From Cryptomeria japonica (lineage: Eukaryota > Streptophyta > Pinopsida > Cupressales > Cupressaceae): a stretch of 64,000 bases of DNA. The translations under genes and the position numbers were made by a program. Positions 32,570 to 43,493 of the stretch are shown in pieces; within the stretch, counting starts at the first letter, position 1; every line of letters begins with the position of its first letter. The notes under the pieces are model-generated. The model was not told the DNA's origin and did no database searches. It was given only the letters and a program-made list of their open reading frames with translations. The stretch lies in NCBI RefSeq assembly GCF_030272615.1, contig NC_081405.1, forward strand, positions 650,458,920 through 650,522,919, read 5' to 3'.

Positions 32570-35395
32570 TTATGCAAAGGATTGGATCAACGGGATCGAA
32601 GGATGGAAAATATGCATTGGATAATAGGTAGGGTATTGGAAGAATTGTGCTTGAGTGGATAGAAATGTTGGCAAGATTGACATTGGCACACACCTTGAGG
32701 GGTGATGGACTGATGGAGGAAGAGTGGGTTTTGGATATGGAGATTTTGATGAAGGAATAGCTAGGGATTTGCGGACATAAGGGCCCAAAATGGATGAAGA
32801 AGGTGATGGAGGAATAGACTTGGAAGGTTTGGATGGAGAAATAGCAATTTTAGATGCCAATTTTGATCTTTCTCTTTATGCTTCAAGGAGCTTCTTGGGA
32901 ATCCACATGGTTTTTGATTTTTCATGCTTTTGTGGTTCATTGGAGTGCATTGCCAACACAAGGGATTTAGGAACCCATATATATTTTGACTTTGCTTTAT
33001 TTTTCTTAGTGGGCCTCTATGGCCTTTTGGATATTTATTTTTCTTTATAGATCATATTGTTCTTTGTTTTGACATGTCGATTATATTGGACAGGATGATC
33101 CTTGAATACATGTGGATTGCTAGACTTATGACTTTTATACCTGGCATCCAAAGTGCTTGGAGGGGGAAAGGAATGCATGGATGGATATGAATGAAATGGA
33201 CTTCTTTTGGATGGATGAAATTTACTCGAGGATGTGTGCCTTTGCTGACCTTGCATAGAGGATGAAGGGATATAAGGACCTAAGATGGATGGAAGGTATG
33301 ATGGGGAAGGGATATGTTTGGATTTTGATGGAGGGATACCAACATCTTGAGAGTGAGTTGTGTAGACATGACCCTTAAGATCTTCTTTAACATGAAGGGA
33401 TTCTTGCTTATGGAGATCTACTCCTTTGCCTTTATGAATATCTTGACTTGTAGGATACTCTTTTCTTTGGGAAGAAGGCGCGAGTCCATTATGAGGTGGA
33501 TATGATATGAGAGAAATAATGAGATCTTGAAGTGGATTGGATTGCACTAAACTGGAAGAACCCATTATGCATGTCGAGGGTTCATGAACATCTTGCACTA
33601 ACACATTAGAATCATGAGGGGGACTAGGATCATGTAGTGGACATGGTTCAATGATAGGATCTTCAAGAGATGGAATGGGAGAAATAATGGGATCATCAAA
33701 AGAAATGCGATCTTGGAGTGTATATGGAGGATTAAGACAAGGAGATGGAGGAACAAAAGGATCTTGTGGAGGATTTAAAGGAATAATTTGATCTTGACAA
33801 GGAGGAAGATCATTGGAATCCTCTTTAAAGGTGCTTTTCTCTTGACTTTTAATGGGATCATCGGAAAGGATAAAAGGGATATCTGGAATGTCAATGGGAT
33901 TTGAAAGGACATTTTTTTCATGAGATGGAATGGGATCGTTTGGGATTGGATGGACTAGGATATCTTGATCTTCCTCAAGGAATGGAGTGTCAATAGGACT
34001 TTGGATAGGATGGACAAGAATAGGGGAATCATCATGAGTGTCTGGGAACATGGGGTCCTGGTCAACAATTGGATGGGATGATAAGGTTTCGGGATCTTGA
34101 TCTTGATCTATTTTAAGACACATTTCTTCATGCTCTAAATTATCCTCTTGACATGAGGTTGGACTTTGGATATACATGGAGGTTTCTAACAAGGGATCAA
34201 TGTTTTGGCATGAAGGAAATGCACTTTGAACATTTGTGATGGATTCTGGCAAGGAATCAATGCTTGAACCTGAGGAAGAGGGACTTTGAATGGGGTCCTC
34301 TAAAACAAGTAATGGCAATAAAGTGCATGGTGGCATTGGGTCTTGTATTTCTGAAACATAACAAGGATGTGCATCATGAATTGGATTATCTTGGCAATTA
34401 ATTCTGGATAGCCCTTGGGTAATTTCATCCTTGGGTGTATTGTTTGATGAGGACAATATGGAAGGTTCTTGTGAAACTTCTAGAGGTGTAGGGATAGATG
34501 CCACTGGAGAGTCAATTTGTTTATGGGGGGATGAGGCATTGCTAGACATAAGTGTATTATTTTGATCTTCCTCAAAGAACTCACTTGGTAGTTTCCTTAA
34601 GATCATTGCAATAAAGCCACCTTTCTTTTGAGGTTTTGACATAGTTGTATCTGGAATTTGAACTTGTTTGGCAAGGAGTTGGTTCTGATCTGATGTCATG
34701 TTTTGATATTAGACTTGGTTCAATTGTTCTGACATGTTTGAAACTTGGGTTGGTGTGTGCTGCAACCTTTGTTTTTGAATGTTTGGTTGTAGTTGTTGAC
34801 ATTGATATTCCACCGTTGGTTGAACCATTTGTGGACATTGTATAGCTAGTTGGACATATTGTTGAAATTGGACCATTGGTTGTATTAGTTGTATATGTTG
34901 AACAATTGGTTGAACCATTGGTTGTATTGGTTGAAAATCTAATTGATAGTAAACACCTTCTTGTTCTTGTTGTGGAGGCACATAATGTTGAAATTGATGT
35001 TGTCTCCTTTCTTGAAATTGTTTCATCATCTCTATTTGGGAGAGGAGAGCTGGTATGTCTGATCGTTCAAGAAGAGATCTTACATCAATTGGCTCAATCT
35101 TTGGATTTTGACCTAGAAATTTTTGAAACATTTTGGACATTTGTGATCTATTCTTCTCAATGTTTTTCACTTTTTGTTCCAATATCTCCTCTTCTTGAGC
35201 TAGTTTCTCCTCTAGTTTTTGTACTTGGAGACTTGTTTCATCATAAAAAATTTGATCGATATTGCCTTGTTGTTGGGTTGGATATAATTGTGATTGCCTT
35301 GGATTAAAATTTGATTGCATTGTCGGTTGATACGTCAAACTTTGTTGCATCATTGGTGCTTGGAACCTTGTTTCAATAGACATGTCACTATGCAA
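32570..35395 (-). pseudogene. GypB long Gln/Pro-rich ORF in gag position
   Basis: A single minus-strand frame runs about 940 codons from 35395 to 32570 without a frameshift, broken by a few stops. These are a TAA near 34710, a TAA at 33035, and a TAG and a further stop between 33035 and 32860. The likely start is the second Met at 35383 (MSIETRF), because GypC has MPVETR at the matching position. Domains in order: Gln-rich region (about 35380-35260), Glu/Lys coiled coil (about 35250-35010), Gln/Val/Pro-rich region (about 34990-34710), then a Pro/Ser/Asp-rich stretch of more than 500 codons with repeated DPI-type motifs, and a Ser/Pro/His-rich tail with two SILGPY motifs. The largest uninterrupted piece is 554 codons (34699-33035). 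There is no zinc knuckle or gag core. It probably replaces gag; its function is unknown. Confidence 0.7.
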
Positions 35396-37469
35396 TGCAA
35401 TATTTTTTTAGAATTTTTCAAGGATGATATATGATATGCAACAAAATGCAAACTAAATAAATGAAAATGTAATCTATGGCAAGAATGCAACCTATGTTTT
35501 TGGTTGTTTTTCAAAATTTTGACAAACTTTTGAAATGCAAATCTAAAAAGAGACCCTTAGGAAATTGAAATGATGTCTAGACCTCAAAGGACAAAAGGAC
35601 CAAGTGACAAAAGGACAAAATGACAATGTCTCCCCTATATGCTTGGATACTAAGCTAGGTTTGACCAAATGACAATAATGACAAAAAGAGAAAAGGTTTG
35701 ATAAGGTCTAGACTTCCTAACAATGACTTAGGGTTTATCAAAGATTTGGATTACTCAAGTGTGACAAAACCTAGTTTTAACACTATATGCAAAGGGACAA
35801 TTACTATGCAAATGACCCTAATATGATATGATAATGACCTAAGCTTGATGAAGAGTGCTAGGGTATGCAAATGCAAATGTATGACAATGGTATTACTCTA
35901 ATGCAAGAGGACACATGCAAAATGGATGACCCTTATTGATATGCAAAGAAGTATGACCTAGGTGAAACCTAATCTAGGTACTTGACAATGAATTTGCAAA
36001 ATGCAAACCTAGGATGAACCTAAATCTAAGTGACATGAATGTTGAGACAAGATTTTGAAAAATGTTTGACAACCATGTTTGAAGGTGTTTTGAACTTTGT
36101 TGGATGAAATGTTCTTGTGTTTAACCTTGTTTTGAATCAATTTGTCTTGTTTTTGAAATGAGACACAACTCAACTTTTGACAAGCAAAGAAGACAAGATA
36201 TTTCAACTTAGACTCAAGAAAATCATGCTCATTCACACATTTCTTATGGTAGGCAAGGACATTAGGTACTTGAGAGGTAGACTCGTTATGGGATTCAAGG
36301 AGAATACATAGATGCTTGACCCCACGGGCTCCCCTCCATGGTACTCACTTCTCAGGGCAGCCAAGCATCAGCCCCCATGGAGAACTTAGTATCTCTTCCA
36401 AGTATCCGAACTTGTCCTTCTCAAGCAACTAGAAGGATTTTTGGCCTTTAAATACAAGGTGTTTAGTAAGGATTTCTATTAAGTGTTACTCCTTGATGTC
36501 ACACAAGCGTGATTGAGACATTAAGCCCACCAAGATACCAAACAAATGTAGTCACACAAGCATGATTTAGACCATGAGGCCCTACTTAGATGTTGATATG
36601 AGAAAGAGTTCAAGGGTCATCACTTCCCAAGTAACTACAATTCCCACGTAACCCTTCCTTCAAAGCTTTCGCCCATCAGGTATTTATTTATAGTGAGTTA
36701 GAATGCTAAGGTATTCTAGCTATACTCACTTTGGGTTGTTCCCTTCTCATGATTGTCACTTGCTTGCAAAAGCAAATGGTCAGGAAGGCAGGCCCTCTAA
36801 AGGTAACACACAATCAAGACATGAGAATGGTATTGAAGATCTAGATTTTTGATCACCCTTAGAAGGATGAGAGCATACTCTCCTACTCCAATGTCAAACT
36901 CAATAATCAAAGCAAACATACATTCATTCCAACCTATTTAGAAATCATACTAGGTGCCTAAATATGAATTTCAAACACAAAGTTTAGTTGTAATCCAAGG
37001 CAACCTGCAAAACCACCAAGTTAGAAGTTTGATATGTTTGATCTTTGACTATCGAACCTGCATAAAACTCATTAGTAATTTCATCTTTGTCTTTGCCATG
37101 CATAATGCCAAGATGCTGCACAAAGAATTAGTACCATAAAACCAAAAAGCAGAAACAGAATGCAAAACAAATCAATTTGCAAGTAAGAAAAACTGCTTTT
37201 TTTACCTCTGTTTCTGGCCTTACACAAGCACAGAAGTCTTGACACAGGCGCAGAATGATGCAACACAGGCGTAGAATGATGCAACACAGGTACAAATCCC
37301 TTTGACATAGGTGTAGAAGTCTTTGACATAGGTGTAGAATGCTTGACATAGGCGCAGATTGCTCCTACACAGGTGCAGAAGTGCCCAGAAAGGCCTGCAT
37401 TACCCTGTTTCTTAGGTTTTTCACCTGCAAATCATCTCAAAAGCACTCAAAAGCATGGTTAAGTAGTTA
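35396..37469 (-). other. GypB 5' leader
   Basis: A non-coding leader between PBS and ORF. It is alignable with the GypC leader (58290-60338) in inverted orientation, for example around 36290-36420, where the GypC counterpart is 59340-59440. It includes the 20-21-bp minisatellite at 37223-37388. Many short ATGs and a long unstructured stretch fit an RNA packaging region. Confidence 0.65.
37223..37388 (-). repeat. Leader minisatellite of GypB, 8 units of 20-21 bp
   Basis: Units begin at 37223, 37243, 37264, 37285, 37306, 37327, 37347 and 37368, with the pattern CAYAGGYGYAGAAT or CACAGGTGCAGAAG plus a variable TGA-type tail. The reverse complement CTGCGCCTGTGT is the unit of the GypC array at 58391-58511. 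One frame gives repeats such as LHLCQRL, but no gene context supports translation. Confidence 0.85.
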
Positions 37470-37488
37470 GTTCATGTCGATTTCACCA
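37470..37488 (-). other. GypB primer-binding site
   Basis: The minus strand reads TGGTGAAATCGACATGAAC, five bases after the LTR end. It is a diverged form of the 19-mer seen in GypA and GypC, with several of the differences C/T or A/G. Confidence 0.75.
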
Positions 37489-37493
37489 ATTAA

Positions 37494-39027
37494 TGTAGCT
37501 AGGAATTCGGAAATCATCAAAGCAAATTGATATTAATCTAGCTCACTCACGAAAGCTCAAATGCAATGATCAATCCTAAAAACACTCAATAAAGACATGA
37601 AAACAAGACATCAATTCAAGATTGAAAACTAAGCAAACCAAATGCAGACTTGGATGTCTCCTTCATGTGGCTCCATTGTCCTTCTTTCTCCTTCAAATAG
37701 ATTTGTTTGTGGCTCTCACCTACTAGTGCATAAGCATGATGTGAAAGCAAGTAGACAAGATTGTAGCGCAAGAATACTCGAAGTGTGATTGATTCAACCA
37801 GGTAGTAGTCTTGATTGAAGAAATTCATCCAATTTATAGACAAATTGGAGAAAAGATCATATTAGCATGAAAGTGATTCGAATGGAAATTCAAATCAAGA
37901 ATAGCAAAATTATGACATGTGTATGACAAATTTCTATGCAAGGATTTATGACGATTTATGACAATTTATGACAAATTGCTATGCAAGGATTTATGACAAG
38001 ATTTTGAAATAGAAATAGACATTTAGGAATTTAGAAAATTAAGTTGGAAATAATGACTTGGAAATTAGGAAATTGATGAAAATTAGGTAAATTAATTAAT
38101 AATTTCTCATTCATTAATTAATTTACAAAAATAGGAGGAATTAATTAGCCAATTAAATAAATATTTAATTGTGACAAGAAGACTTAGGATAAATAAATAA
38201 ATCATTTATCCTAAAGAGAAAAATGGAGAGAAAATGACAAACAAGGTTAAATGAATAAATCATGAAACCCTAGAAGATAAATTAGAAATGCAAGGATGAC
38301 AATTAGGTCTTGATGTAAAATTGATTTGATGTCGATTCGATAATGATTTTGAATTGATAAATGATTTGATTGATAAATGCACCAAGGAACAATGAAAAAT
38401 TGATCCAAATTGATGAGGAACGATGACTAATTGATCCAAATTGACATGATTAAGAAGGACGACGATTGATGTCAAATCGATCACAAAATGACAAAAATGA
38501 CAACGATCGATGACAAAATAGATTGCAAAATGACAAGATTGAAAAGAGGACAATGATCGATGAAAAATTGATCACAAAACAACAAGATTGATAAGAGGAC
38601 AACGATCAATGACAAATCGATCGCAAAACAACAAGATTGATAAGAGGAAAATGATCGATGACAAATCGATCGCAAAACAACAAGATTGATAAGAGGACAA
38701 TGATCGATGATAAATCAATCACAAAATGACAAGATTGATAAGAGGAAAAAACCCTAATTAGGATTGATGATGTCCAAAATGATGACAAATGAGCTTGCGC
38801 ATTGATACGACAGGATAAGATTGACCAAAATCATGACTGAAGATTGTTGTCGACAAGACCAAATTCGAAAGCGAGACAACTGAAGAAGGACTCGTTGCTC
38901 ACAAATGATAAAGACCAAGTGCGTGACATAGAAGAAATGTTAATGTGACGTAAAAACCCTAAAATAAGGCAATGCACAAATGTTAAAGTACGATTCCGCA
39001 AGCATTGACCATTTTTAGGTGTCTACA
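37494..39027 (-). repeat. GypB 5' LTR
   Basis: A 1,534-bp LTR paired with 26160-27689 and bounded on the right by the TSD CTTGG (39028-39032). It contains the 49-bp hairpin array at about 38450-38752. Confidence 0.92.
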
Positions 39028-39032
39028 CTTGG

Positions 39033-39921
39033 ATTCCCACCTAAAAACACATTCAACAATGTCGTGTTAGGTTTTTCCTTCTCCAAATTGAACCAAATTC
39101 AATTTGATTCGATCTGTTTTTCTAGGGATATGATCTTCATGACATCGATCAACACCAGTAAAGCTTTGCATTCCAATGTGTGTTTTCTAAATCTAGTAGT
39201 CTGCACCATGCTTTTCTTCCTTTCTTTGTCATATGCCATTAATGGCTTTGTTGTTTCCTTCAAAAAATGGGTACGAAGATCAAATCTTCTTGCAGGATCA
39301 GTTCAGTTGCTTTGCCAAATTTCCTTCCTTGAGCCACAATCCTCTGGCATCCTCCATAACTTGCAGGTTCTTCATAAAAGTTGTCCTGTTTGGTGATTTG
39401 TTACGTTGATGCACACTTGATTGACCTGTGCAATATCACCACTTGGCATCTAGCTATTATGTTTGTCAACATCCAACTCTTCTTGGATTTCTAAGTTGGT
39501 TTGACATTCTTTGTTGACCAAGGTTGACTATCGGCATAGTTCACCTTACTGGTATGACCAACAAACATCCTTTGTACTGACAGCAAATCCTCTTGATGAT
39601 TCATCTTTCCTTTTGGTATGTCTTCATGCCATCCTCTCGCTTCTTCTCACCGGGTGTTGTTGTGATTCATTTAACATTCTGCCTCTTCATAACAAACAAA
39701 CAACCAACCTTCATCCTGGTTTGTGCCTTACTCGGTAAGCTTGATAACTAGTAGATGACACAACTCATGTGTACCAGTAGCCTTCCTTCTATCTACTTAC
39801 TCATATGTGCATTTGCCATCATATGTCTTTCTCTTCTTATACCAATCACCACTTCTGACTTACCGGTGACCTTGCCAAAATAGTTGACATCAATGACAAC
39901 TTAATGCCAATAATGCCAACA
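39033..39921 (-). repeat. CopB 5' LTR, outer part
   Basis: A continuation of the LTR begun at 25395, after removal of GypB and its TSD. It ends AATGCCAACA at 39921. The full LTR would be about 1.65 kb. A short plus-strand open frame at 39019-39396 straddles the GypB/CopB border and is not a gene. Confidence 0.72.
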
Positions 39922-41230
39922 AGACCTTCAACATATAAGACATCATTAGTGTTATGCTTACAATCAAGAGAAATAGAACCTCTACCATGGATTATACTAG
40001 CTTTATCATCACCAAATCTTAGTACACCACTGTCATAATTTTCCATACTCACAAACTTACTCTTATCACCTATCATATGATGAGAGAAACCATTGTTAAT
40101 AACCCAATCATCTTTCTCTTCAACTTTAGAAACTAAAGATTTATCCTCATTAATGTAGCTAGTAGAATCAATAGTAATCGGATCATCTTCCTTGATAGCA
40201 ATAAACACCCATTTATCTCTTGAATTTCCTTTCTCGGACTCATCATCAATCACACCTTCATTGAAAGAAAAATAATTATTATTCTAATATTTAGGCTTGT
40301 ATGGCTTCCATGGCTTCTTAGAAACTCCTTCCGGACACCTTGAGGCAAAATGTCTTATCTTATTGCATGAAAAACATTTAAGAGGAAACCTCCCTTCATA
40401 CTTACTAGCACCTTTAGGTAATATTTTGGCAATTAGGGCTTCAAGCTCTTCAAGCTCTCTTTCTTCTTCCTCAAACTCTCTCATCTCCTTCTCATATCTG
40501 GATACCCTTGTAGAAATTTCTCCTGGATCATATTTTTGTTTCCCAAAAATAGTAGCTTTAAATGCAGATTCAGATTTAGGAAGAGATTCACCAAATTCGC
40601 TCAACTCAAAAGCAGCAAGCTTTCTAATCAACATGTCTCTAGTCATATCTGTCATAGTCTAGATCTCCTCAATAGCAGTAGATTTGTGCTTATAAGAAGG
40701 AGGCAAGGATCTTAGCACCTTAGCTACAATCTCATATTCTTCCAATACTCCACCAACACATCTGATGTTCAACACAAGCTCATTCACTTTTTGCATAAAG
40801 GAGGTAATGTTCTCATCTTCACCCATCTTCAACATCTCATACTTTCCCTTCAATCTCTGTAACTTATCAACTTTCACATGGCTATCACCTTCATACAAAG
40901 TCTCTAGCTTCTTCTAAATCTTATGAGTAGACTACAAATTCATAACATTAGTCATTTCAAAATCAGACAAGGCACTCAACAATGCTTCCTTATCTTTAAT
41001 ATTGAATTCAACTTCCTTTATTTCATCTCAAGTAGTAGGACCATTCAGAGGAGCATTATACACATTCTTAGTGACCTTCCAATAATCCTCACCAATGCAT
41101 CTCAAATGACATTCCATGTGGTTCTTCCAAAGAGTGTAATTTATTCCATCAAATCTTGAACTACTTTCTTAAAAGCAAAATTTTCCCTCCTAGATCACCT
41201 CAAGTGGTGAAGCTTCTTCTAGAGGATCTA
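39922..41230 (-). pseudogene. CopD gag and partial protease
   Basis: The gag N-terminal region runs from about 41200 to 40450 (KLQRLKGKYEMLKMGEDENI, SFMQKVNELVLNIR). A Glu-rich helix follows (about 40500-40440), then a zinc knuckle CFSCNKIRHFASRC (about 40380-40340). A protease follows whose active site is changed to WVINNGFSHHM (about 40080), where WxxDSG would be normal. The part from 40898 is in one frame with TAG stops at 40659-40661 and 40284-40286, both plausible former Gln codons. Another TAG lies near 40904. The protease would be inactive as written. Confidence 0.85.
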
Positions 41231-41242
41231 GCTCTAATACCA
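41231..41242 (-). other. CopD primer-binding site
   Basis: The minus strand reads TGGTATTAGAGC, the initiator tRNA-Met PBS with one C-to-T change. Confidence 0.9.
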
Positions 41243-41244
41243 AT

Positions 41245-42563
41245 TGTTGGCAACAATGTAGCAAACTGAGAGGGGGGCTCAATCAGTTTGCTCACAAAAT
41301 TTACTAAACTCAAACACAAATTCAAATGTAATAATTATTAGTGAAATCACAAATCAACACATCAATAAAACACATAACACCAAGATTTTTGACGTGGAAA
41401 ACCTGGTTAAGAGAAAAACCACCGTGTGGACCTACCCACAATGAGATAATATCCTATTAGGAGTAAATAAAATATCACAATGGGGAATTCACATGCATCC
41501 AGGCACACTGCCTAGAGCTCATTGCTCAAATCACAAAACAAGAAGGGCCACAACCCTTGGGAAGGCTCACTGCCTTACAAAAACATTCAGATTTCATCTA
41601 GAGGATCATGAACTGATAGAATAGCATCTCCTCATGCTTGGTTATAGTTCTATTTAAGCACATAACACAAACTCTACTCTCCCACACTTATTCACACTTC
41701 TTTGAACTTCTCCTCTACTACTGAAAGATCAATTAATTGTTTGCACATGCAAATACATCTCTCACATGATTATTACATACATTTATACAAATCATCAACC
41801 TATATTTCAAGGTTAGCTCAAACCTCAATACAAATTACAAAGCGATAACCTCACATGTTACAACAATACATGCAGACCAAAACATTATCAACTAAGACAT
41901 AGTATGGACATAAATTAACACCACAAACAAGAAACACCATCAATAATTACACCTCAAACATCTGCAACACGTTATAATCATCATGAATGTCGCATAACAT
42001 GAAGAACACCACCGGATCAAGAAAAATATCAATAACTTGCACAACAATCAATGCAGACCAACGCCACGGATAGAACACAATCTAGAAACATCCACAAGAA
42101 ATGTGAATTACCATAAAATTACCACTTACTAGAATCTTCATCATCCTTATACCGAACCTCAAGAACATCAACTACACTGACTGTCAAACTTAAATATTCA
42201 CTTGCAGACCTCCAAATCATGAACCAACTGAATTGAGGACACACCTGAATGTCCCAAATACTCTACCAAATCTGTAAACCAAGAAATTGCAATTCCATAG
42301 TAGAATCTAGAAAACTAAATAACATGAACAACTAAAAAAAAACCAACCTCAATACCAGATCACATAACTCATTCAAATCACCATGCGGACCTCTGAAACT
42401 TCCGTTGAATCAACTAGAGATACTTATCTCAAAGACCTTTAGTCTACAAAACACTGGCCAAACCAACTCATCCAATCTAACTGTAACACTGGAATATACA
42501 GAGGAATATGTTGATATCAATGACAACACATCATTCCATCAAACATCTCAACAATATCCAACA
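41245..42563 (-). repeat. CopD 5' LTR
   Basis: A 1,319-bp LTR, TGTTGGCAACAATG..ATATCCAACA in plus orientation, adjoining the PBS. It is alignable with the partial CopR LTR. Confidence 0.8.
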
Positions 42564-43473
42564 TGCATAACATCATCCTCTCTAAAAAAAATTGATGTTT
42601 AAGATAAGCTCTAAGGGAATAAGGAGGATCTAAAGATAATGAAACACTAATATCTTGATCTTGCCCCCCTTGCGCTAGGATATGTGTATGAGAAGAAGAT
42701 GGTGTCATGTTGCTCTTCAATTTCTACTCTCCATTAGAGAGATCATTGATAGGAGTATTAACTTGTTCTTCGTTCACATTAGATACCCTAGGAGAGGTAC
42801 AAGTATTTGGTTTTCCATTAACAACTCTAGGGTTGGGATCTACAAAGGCTTTAAGGTAATCAGCATATGAAATGCATTTACTTGGAAATATCACCATAAA
42901 ACAACATACACGATAGATGGAAGCTTTGAGATCTAATTGATTGATTGAAAGCAATTTGGAAACTCTAAAAAATACAATATGTTGAAGTGTTGTGAATGAA
43001 AAGAAGCAATCAGAAATGAAAGAAGTCATTATCCAACACATGATTATAATGAATATAAGTGAAAAATTAAGTAACCATATGTGAAATAGAAAATAAATGA
43101 GATTTATTAAGTATCATTATGAATATTTAAAATTAGATCTGAAAATTTATTTGAAAATTCAAGCAACCCACAAACCAAATTATCCAAAATAAATTAGGGT
43201 TTTTAGGCCTCTAAATTTATGTAATTTGATTAAAATAAGATCTATGAATGCAAATTTTAATTTTAGAATGTTCACAAATCAGATTTGAAACAATTAATCC
43301 AAAATAGACAAGTCACAAGCTCAATTTTTAAAAATTAAAAAATAGGGTTTTTGTGATTTTAATGTCTAAATTTTAAAAATTCAATTTGGAAATTAAACTT
43401 GTAAATGTAAATTTGAATTTAAAATTGCATAAACACTCAAATCTGAGAACATAAATCAGAAATAAACGTGTAA

Positions 43474-43490
43474 GAATGTCGGTTTCACCA
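43474..43490 (-). other. GypE primer-binding site
   Basis: The minus strand reads TGGTGAAACCGACATTC, three bases after the LTR end, as in GypA. It is a diverged copy of the GypA 19-mer. Confidence 0.65.
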
Positions 43491-43493
43491 AAA

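Larger units (their letters stand above)
26160..39027 (-). mobile_element. GypB: 12.9-kb non-autonomous gypsy element carrying an antisense PMD gene
   Basis: A complete minus-strand element. The LTRs are 26160-27689 (3', 1,530 bp) and 37494-39027 (5', 1,534 bp), nearly identical by eye. The TSD is a perfect CTTGG (26155-26159 and 39028-39032). The PBS lies beside the right LTR and the PPT beside the left LTR. The internal 9.8 kb holds a leader with a minisatellite, a Gln/Pro-rich ORF in the gag position and an AT-rich spacer, then a PMD gene on the opposite strand. There is no recognisable gag core, protease, RT, RNase H or integrase. LTR, PBS, leader and ORF start are shared with GypC, which does carry gag and protease, so GypC-type elements are plausible helpers. 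Antisense extra ORFs near the 3' LTR are known in Tat/Ogre-type plant gypsy elements. Confidence 0.92.
21480..39921 (-). mobile_element. CopB: copia element split by GypB, 3' end deleted
   Basis: A minus-strand copia element made of a coding region (21480-25380), a PBS (25381-25392) and a 5' LTR that begins at 25395. GypB interrupts the LTR at 26160, and it resumes at 39033 to end TGCCAACA at 39921. GypB carries a perfect TSD (CTTGG), so the two LTR pieces join cleanly. The right edge at 39921 lies inside the protease codons of CopD, so CopB inserted into CopD. The 3' part (most of RT, RNase H and 3' LTR) is missing at 21480, where the GypA gag starts. Confidence 0.82.
39922..42563 (-). mobile_element. 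CopD: copia element, 5' half only
   Basis: Minus-strand 5' LTR, PBS and gag plus the start of the protease. It is cut at 39922 by CopB within the protease motif LYVEGL. Integrase, RT and the 3' LTR are not on the other side of CopB. They may survive in part as CopR (14230-16951), which has the same LTR family. Confidence 0.8.

Noticed and set aside
37081-37349. Short frames encoding Leu/Cys/His heptad-like repeats
   Set aside because: They follow from the 20-21-bp minisatellite in one frame. Units of 20 bp break the frame, and the region is the non-coding leader.
39019-39396. A 125-codon plus-strand open frame
   Set aside because: It spans the border between the GypB LTR and the CopB LTR, so it cannot be an ancestral gene.
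42517-43041. A minus-strand frame of about 175 codons in the GypE leader, considered as a host exon
   Set aside because: One internal stop, no splice-supported extension, and it lies between a PBS and an LTR insertion. Kept only as a note in the GypE entry.
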